Below, piece after piece: positions 44,330 through 48,409 of a DNA stretch of 48,409 bases. Under the pieces are notes generated by a model. It searched no databases, was not told the DNA's origin, and saw only the letters and a list, made by a program, of their open reading frames with translations. How positions within the stretch are numbered: position 1 is the first letter of the stretch; every line of letters begins with the position of its first letter. A program made the translations under genes and the position numbers. This stretch comes from CAZBME01 sp964645835 (GTDB taxonomy: Bacteria; Desulfobacterota; Syntrophia; Syntrophales; UBA8958), in the NCBI GenBank assembly GCA_964645835.1, contig CAZYDG010000029.1, forward strand, positions 1 through 48,409. The letters run 5' to 3'.

Positions 44330-46398
44330 AGGCATACGGAGGCTGGGCGGGAAAGGTTCTGCGTGTCGATCTGTCGAACAGCAGAGTCTGGTGCGAGGAG
44401 ACCGTTGGAAAATACAAGGATTACCTGGGTGGGACGGGAATCGGATACAAGGTTATGTGGGATGAGGTCCCGGCAGGGACGGGTCCTTATGATCCCGAAA
44501 ACCGGATCATCTTCGCGACAGGCCCCTTGGCGGGAACCAGCGCCCCCTGCAATGGCCGGACAGCTGTCACCACCCTCTGGCCGACTTGCTGGCCGACACC
44601 TCTTGTGGCAAGCGGGCACATGGGCGGCCGTTTTGCCGCCAAACTCAAATATGCGGGCTATGACGCCGTCATCATTCAGGGGAAAGCTGATTACCCCGTC
44701 TGGCTGTCGATTATCGACGATCAGATAAAGATCAACGACGCCCGCCGGCTCTGGGGGACAGGCATCCGGCGGGCGACAGAGGATATCTGCAAGATCATGG
44801 GTACTGACGCCGTCGTGGCCGCCATCGGCCAGGCGGGTGAAAACCTTGTGCCTATGTCCGTGGTCATGAATTCTGTTTCCCACTCGGCAGGCGGAATCGG
44901 GTCGGTTATGGGCGCCAAAAACCTCAAGGCCATCGGCATCATGGGAAGTGGAAGTATACGGATCGCCGGCGACAGGGAGGCGTGGGAGAAACTGATCCGT
45001 TACCATCTTTCCCTTATCGGGGCGAACAATCAACATGTTGTACCGAACTCACCCCAGCCGTGGGCGGAATTTCACAACCCCGCTTCGCGCTGGAAAGGAA
45101 GCCGCGGGCGCTTCTGGGGCGCTGCCGCCCGGCCCATCGAGACAGGGGATTGTGAACCCCACGACCTTAACCGGATTGCCTACCGGTCCAACAACGCCGT
45201 CCATTTTATGGGGGAAAAGGCCTGGCAGCATACTGTCCGGGGTAGCGGCTGCTCGGGTTGTCCTGTAGCATGTCACTCAATGATCAAGGTCCCCCAGGTT
45301 ACCGGGAAGTATGGCATACCGGCCATTGGACAAAATACCTGCTTAGGTCTGGATTTTGGCCGCAACTTTTTCAGGAAATTCCCCGACGGGCCGAAGGGCG
45401 TGACGAACATGGAAGCCTGCATGGTCGGCATGCACCTGGCGGACGACCTGGGCCTCTGGTGCAATTACGGGCAACTGCAGCGGGACTTCCAGAAACTCTA
45501 CTACGACGGCACCATCGGGCAGAAGCTTGGGGGGGCGGAGTTCAAGAGCTATTCCTGGAAAAAGTATGAAAACGGGGACCCCTCATTTCTCTTCGAGCTC
45601 CTTCCCCGGATTGCCGCCCGTGAGGGTGAACTGGGATATGCCCTCGGACTGGGCACAGGTTCGCTTCTCGCGCGCTGGTCCATTCCGGAAGAATCATGGG
45701 GTAAGGAAAAGGCCCTCTCCTATTGGAAGATGGGCCATCCCAAACACCATTCAACCGAGGATGCCGGACAATGCGGGCTTTTGATCAATACACAGTATAA
45801 CCGAGATGCCCAGTGCCATTCACACACCAATTTCATACGGAATGGTCTGCCGCTTGAAGTTCAGAAGAAACTGGCGTCCGAGATCTGGGGATCATCCGAT
45901 GCGATTGATGCCATGGCTGCTTACACGCCGATGAACAGGGCGAAGGCGAAAATGGCCAAATGGTCGCTCCTGCGTAAGGAACTCCACGACTCGATTGCCC
46001 TGTGCAACTGGATGGGTCCGTGGGCGGCATCGCCGCTCCGGGAACGGGGCTACAAAGGCGACAATTCCCTTGAGTCAATGCTCTACCAGCTGGCCACAGG
46101 CGACCGGAAGGACCGGCAAGAGCTGGATCTTGTGGCCGAGCGCATCTTTGTCCTTCATCGGGCGTTGACCATACGCGGCATGGGAACGAAAGAGATGCGT
46201 GCCAAACATGATACTTTTCCTGAGTGGGTATTCACGGACAAGTCCGGCAAGGCGCCCTTCACCAAGGGATCGACGGCGATGGATCGAAACGATGTCCAAC
46301 TGGCCCTGGATATGTTCTATGACGAGATGGGCTGGGATCGGGGTACAGGGGCTCCGACGTCTGCCACATACGCCCGGCTGGGCTTAGCAGGCTGTTGA
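44326..46398 (+). CDS. aor: Aldehyde:ferredoxin oxidoreductase family subunit of membrane complex
   Basis: Encodes 690 residues from GTG 44326, whose GTGA overlaps the cytochrome stop; AAGGTG lies 5 bp upstream. Motifs: GGWAGKVLRVDLSN, YLGGTGIGYKVMWDE, MGGRFAAKLKYAGYDAVII, and the cluster cysteines GCSGCPVAC near 305-312. No signal peptide, so it is either cytoplasmic or exported folded on the Tat-bearing Fe-S partner. Family chemistry: tungsten/molybdenum pterin oxidation or reduction of aldehydes or acids. The last codons (AGC, stop) come from the repeat element at 46386, so the native C-terminus is probably lost by a few residues. Confidence 0.88.
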   Translation: MKAYGGWAGKVLRVDLSNSRVWCEETVGKYKDYLGGTGIGYKVMWDEVPAGTGPYDPENRIIFATGPLAGTSAPCNGRTAVTTLWPTCWPTPLVASGHMGGRFAAKLKYAGYDAVIIQGKADYPVWLSIIDDQIKINDARRLWGTGIRRATEDICKIMGTDAVVAAIGQAGENLVPMSVVMNSVSHSAGGIGSVMGAKNLKAIGIMGSGSIRIAGDREAWEKLIRYHLSLIGANNQHVVPNSPQPWAEFHNPASRWKGSRGRFWGAAARPIETGDCEPHDLNRIAYRSNNAVHFMGEKAWQHTVRGSGCSGCPVACHSMIKVPQVTGKYGIPAIGQNTCLGLDFGRNFFRKFPDGPKGVTNMEACMVGMHLADDLGLWCNYGQLQRDFQKLYYDGTIGQKLGGAEFKSYSWKKYENGDPSFLFELLPRIAAREGELGYALGLGTGSLLARWSIPEESWGKEKALSYWKMGHPKHHSTEDAGQCGLLINTQYNRDAQCHSHTNFIRNGLPLEVQKKLASEIWGSSDAIDAMAAYTPMNRAKAKMAKWSLLRKELHDSIALCNWMGPWAASPLRERGYKGDNSLESMLYQLATGDRKDRQELDLVAERIFVLHRALTIRGMGTKEMRAKHDTFPEWVFTDKSGKAPFTKGSTAMDRNDVQLALDMFYDEMGWDRGTGAPTSATYARLGLAGC

Positions 46399-46527
46399 AA
46401 AATGCTCATTCCACGCTTTCGCGGGGACGGCGTCTGCTGCGTTGCACTGCAAGCCTCCCCGGCCTTTGCGCGCCTTGCATCTAGACCTCCCGTATCAAGT
46501 ACGGGACAAGCTTTTGAACAACCTGCT
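46386..46527. mobile_element. Inverted-repeat element (MITE-like), copy C
   Basis: A 142 bp element with ends AGCAGGCTGTTGAAAA and TTTTGAACAACCTGCT, complementary with two mismatches. It shares CTGCTGCGTTGCACTGCAAGC, CTTGCATCTAGAC and CCCGTATCAAGTACGGG with copies A and B. It supplies the stop codon of the AOR gene (TGA in GCTGTTGA), lying between that gene and the next of the operon. No coding sequence. Confidence 0.85.
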
Positions 46528-46541
46528 GAAGGATACAAATT

Positions 46542-47120
46542 ATGAAAGTGGAAGAAAATAGGCCGGGACAGGAAATACCGGAACTTGTGGCCGAACTTAT
46601 CCAGGAGCGCAGTGAGGCCGGTCAGCTTGTCTCACAGGATGAGATTCTCAATTTCTTGATCGACAAACGATTTTGTATGCGGAACGAGGAAGCGCAAATC
46701 TGCCATACCCGGCAAATGCTTAGGGAACTGATTGTGAATCATCCGGATCTGGAGGAGATTGCCGAAGGCAAATGGCGATGCTATTATTCATCGGCGTCCA
46801 TGACCCGGTCCTATGCCGGTCTGATGCTTCAAAAAAGGATTGGCCGATTGCCCTTAATTGCTGAAGCCGTTCGGGAGAGTTCAAGGGTGAACCAATGCCC
46901 TGTAGCGGTGGATAGTTTCACACGGTATCCATTCGACCTTTCTGAACATGATATTATCGACGCGCTTGCTGCCATGATCCAAGCGGAGGAGTACGGCGAC
47001 ATCGCCCAAACCGTGACGTCAGTATCGGGCATCTACCTCTATTCGTCCCGCCACCTGGATTCCGACTACGCCCATGTCCTTGCAGAATGGCTTGATGTCG
47101 GACAATTTGACAACCCATGA
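46542..47120 (+). CDS. Hypothetical protein of the AOR operon
   Basis: A 192-residue acidic protein with no recognised family. AAGGA, 8 bp before ATG 46542, is adjacent to the repeat element end. N-terminal helix ELVAELIQERSEAGQLVSQDEIL and later FLIDKRFCMRNEEAQICHTRQML suggest a helical protein; the C-terminus has HIIDALAAMIQAEE-like pattern. No signal or membrane segment. Being right behind AOR it may be an accessory or chaperone, inserted apart by the element (inference). Confidence 0.6.
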   Translation: MKVEENRPGQEIPELVAELIQERSEAGQLVSQDEILNFLIDKRFCMRNEEAQICHTRQMLRELIVNHPDLEEIAEGKWRCYYSSASMTRSYAGLMLQKRIGRLPLIAEAVRESSRVNQCPVAVDSFTRYPFDLSEHDIIDALAAMIQAEEYGDIAQTVTSVSGIYLYSSRHLDSDYAHVLAEWLDVGQFDNP

Positions 47121-47198
47121 CCGCCTGTCTTGGTTTGCATTATCTTTCTAAGAGATTGTTACAAGGAGGGATTCGGTTCAGCCCCCTCTACGGCGATA

Positions 47199-47519
47199 TC
47201 AGCGGGTCTTACTAACCGGCGCAAATTTTTCGGACACATCGACAATCAGGTCCTGTGCGGGCAGTTCCTGATATGAAATTACGTCTTTCGGCAGCTTGTC
47301 CAATTAGATCATTCTTACCGTCCGGTCGGTCTGGCTTTGAAAATAGTAGCGCTTGCGCTTAAGATCCGACAATGATGTCCACGCAGTCGAGTCCTTAATC
47401 ATTCCTTCTCCGGTAGGGGAGGTCGCAACGATCGAACCTTCGGGAATATGGAACTGGTTGAGAATACTGAAAGCCCTGGCGATGGCTTCATCCGGTCCTA
47501 TTTGAAATTTGGTGGTGAA
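47199..47519 (-). pseudogene. Linear amide C-N hydrolase (choloylglycine hydrolase-like) fragment
   Basis: Minus-strand frame gives only the C-terminal part of an Ntn-hydrolase of the penicillin V acylase / bile-salt hydrolase family: AFSILNQFHIPEGS, then TAWTSLSDLKRKRYYFQ and TDRTVRMI, stop, LDKLPKDVISYQEL. The in-frame TAA is at 47304-47306, where the family normally has an aspartate. The N-terminal two-thirds with the catalytic cysteine are missing. It is a decayed remnant. Confidence 0.6.
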
Positions 47520-47587
47520 TTACTGATATCTTACTTGATATTTGCCTCCAGAAATGTACTGATAGTTTTTAAACCATGGAGGCCATG

Positions 47588-48259
47588 ATGGAGAAAAACA
47601 CCAACGGCATCGCCGCCCTGATCCTTGCTGCCGGCACTTCGTCCCGTATGGGTACGTTGAAACCCCTTATGTCCATTGGAAAAGAGACGCTTATCGAACG
47701 GGCGGCCCGTCTTTTCAGGGAAGCGGGCATCACGGAAATCGTGGCCGTCCTTGGTCATGAGGCGGAGCGGATCATGCCTGCTCTTGTACAGAGTGGTGTT
47801 TGCCCTGTTATTAACGCTGATTACAGCGACGGTATGTTTTCCTCCGTTCAGACGGGCGTACGGGCCTTTCCGCCTTATTGCCGGGCCTTTTTCCTCCTTC
47901 CTGTCGACATGCCCCTCGTCCGTTCCGAAACAATCGGACTGCTTCTTGAATCCTTCACCCTCGCGTCCCTCCCGGCACTCAACTTGGAGAAAGCGGAAGT
48001 TAAAGGAGAAGGGGGGGGAAAATATGGCTTGGTATGCCGCCCCTGTTATCAAGACCGGAGGGGCCACCCGCCTTTGATTTCAACGGCCCTGATCCCGGAT
48101 ATTCTTGCATTTGACAAACCGGGGGGGCTTCGAGCCGTCATTGCCTTCCACTGCCGCCGTATTGTCGATGTACTCTGCGATGACCCGGGAATTTTGATCG
48201 ATATCGATACGCCTGACGATTACGAGCGTCATATCCGGTCTTTATCGCGACAAGTGTAA
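47588..48259 (+). CDS. mocA: MocA-like nucleotidyltransferase
   Basis: A 223-residue NTP-transferase of the MocA/CoxC group. Nucleotide loop LILAAGTSSRMGTLKPLM at about 12-29, VDMPLVR for metal binding and GHPPLIS for product binding near 160. MocA adds CMP (or GMP in MobA) to molybdopterin; both fit. GGAGG at 47578-47582 is 5 bp before ATG 47588, better than the first in-frame ATG. It may supply the pterin for formate dehydrogenase or AOR, but the window gives no operon link. Nothing follows before the IS end at 48274. Confidence 0.84.
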   Translation: MEKNTNGIAALILAAGTSSRMGTLKPLMSIGKETLIERAARLFREAGITEIVAVLGHEAERIMPALVQSGVCPVINADYSDGMFSSVQTGVRAFPPYCRAFFLLPVDMPLVRSETIGLLLESFTLASLPALNLEKAEVKGEGGGKYGLVCRPCYQDRRGHPPLISTALIPDILAFDKPGGLRAVIAFHCRRIVDVLCDDPGILIDIDTPDDYERHIRSLSRQV

Positions 48260-48273
48260 GCTATGCCGGCCCG

Positions 48274-48299
48274 TTGCCTCAAATTAAAATGTTACCGAA
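48274..48299 (+). repeat. IS terminal inverted repeat (right copy)
   Basis: A 26 bp sequence beginning TTGCCTCAAATTAAAATG, complementary to 111-135 except one extra A. It marks the boundary of a second IS copy that continues past the window end. Confidence 0.75.
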
Positions 48300-48338
48300 A
48301 GTGTAGTGACAAGAGGTAACGTTGCCTCATAAAGAAAG

Positions 48339-48409
48339 TTACCCCGGTTTGATGTGTGAGAAGATCGTTTTGAGTTTCTTTTCCATAGCCTTTCTTAGCA
48401 GGAATGGGT
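48339..48409 (-). mobile_element. IS transposase, C-terminal fragment
   Basis: The last 22 codons of a leftward transposase (reading PFLLRKAMEKKLKTIF, SHIKPG, stop at 48339-48341). Its 3-prime end is 65 bp from the terminal repeat at 48274. With 1-37 it matches the start and end of the same type of gene. The pieces cannot come from one gene copy unless the molecule is circular. Confidence 0.6.

Noticed and set aside
1..48409. CRISPR array, tRNA, rRNA, prophage or restriction-modification system
   Set aside because: No regularly spaced repeats, no cloverleaf or rRNA-like sequence and no phage or methylase genes were seen; a tRNA scan would be needed to exclude small RNAs.

Overview
This 48.4 kb stretch looks like chromosome from an anaerobic, probably syntrophic or sulfate-reducer-like deltaproteobacterium (Desulfobacterota; a Syntrophales-type organism is my best guess, from gene content and protein style, not from any search). 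The pointers are two tungsten/molybdopterin aldehyde:ferredoxin oxidoreductase (AOR) family genes, a selenocysteine formate dehydrogenase, molybdopterin genes (moaC, a MocA-like nucleotidyltransferase), many Fe-S proteins and frequent TTG/GTG starts. Housekeeping genes (pyrG, comM, a class A penicillin-binding protein) argue against a plasmid. Both window ends lie inside copies of one insertion sequence in the same orientation, so the window is probably a contig broken at a repeat.

Layout. 1-135: end of an IS. 226-2553: SCP2-like gene with an in-frame TAG, then a soluble AOR. 2841-7886 (minus): secreted proteins of unknown function, a frameshifted delta-60-type repeat protein and a lipoprotein alpha/beta hydrolase. 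7944-9150 (minus): FMN reductase and histidine phosphatase. 9446-11970 (minus): KefF/KefC-type potassium efflux pair. 12149-16739 (minus): multi-PAS histidine kinase and a phenylacetate-CoA-ligase-like adenylating enzyme. 16925-20202 (minus): selenoprotein formate dehydrogenase alpha subunit and a ferritin-like protein. 20427-22968 (minus): polyamine operon (mini membrane protein, deoxyhypusine-synthase-like enzyme, PLP decarboxylase). 23118-24392 (minus): chemoreceptor. 24734-27499 (plus): GH13 enzyme and a multi-cluster ferredoxin. 27504-29471 (minus): penicillin-binding protein 1A. 30156-31907 (plus): ionotropic-glutamate-receptor-like channel and a small secreted protein. 31976-32566: disrupted gene. 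32563-40199 (minus): pyrG, then a Fis-type HTH / left-handed-beta-helix protein / giant GlmS-like enzyme operon and a PH-like membrane protein. 40336-42639: divergent moaC and comM. 42804-47120 (plus): membrane-anchored AOR complex (Tat Fe-S subunit, b-type cytochrome, AOR) and a small unknown protein. 47199-48259: acylase pseudogene and mocA-like gene. 48274-48409: end of a second IS copy.

How it fits together. The redox genes (two AORs, formate dehydrogenase, Fe-S proteins) plus moaC and the MocA-like enzyme form a scattered pterin-dependent oxidoreductase theme: interconversion of acids and aldehydes, and formate as an electron sink. The most interesting poorly described unit is the operon at 34352-39665, where a Fis-type regulator, a GlmU-like beta-helix protein and a 1,243-residue GlmS relative with an interrupted glutaminase domain are encoded head to tail, two of them with overlapping start/stop codons. 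A family of 106-147 bp inverted-repeat elements (three copies) has inserted next to genes; one copy forms the end of the membrane AOR gene. Several genes carry in-frame stops or frameshifts, which could be real decay or sequence errors. No tRNA, rRNA or CRISPR array was seen.
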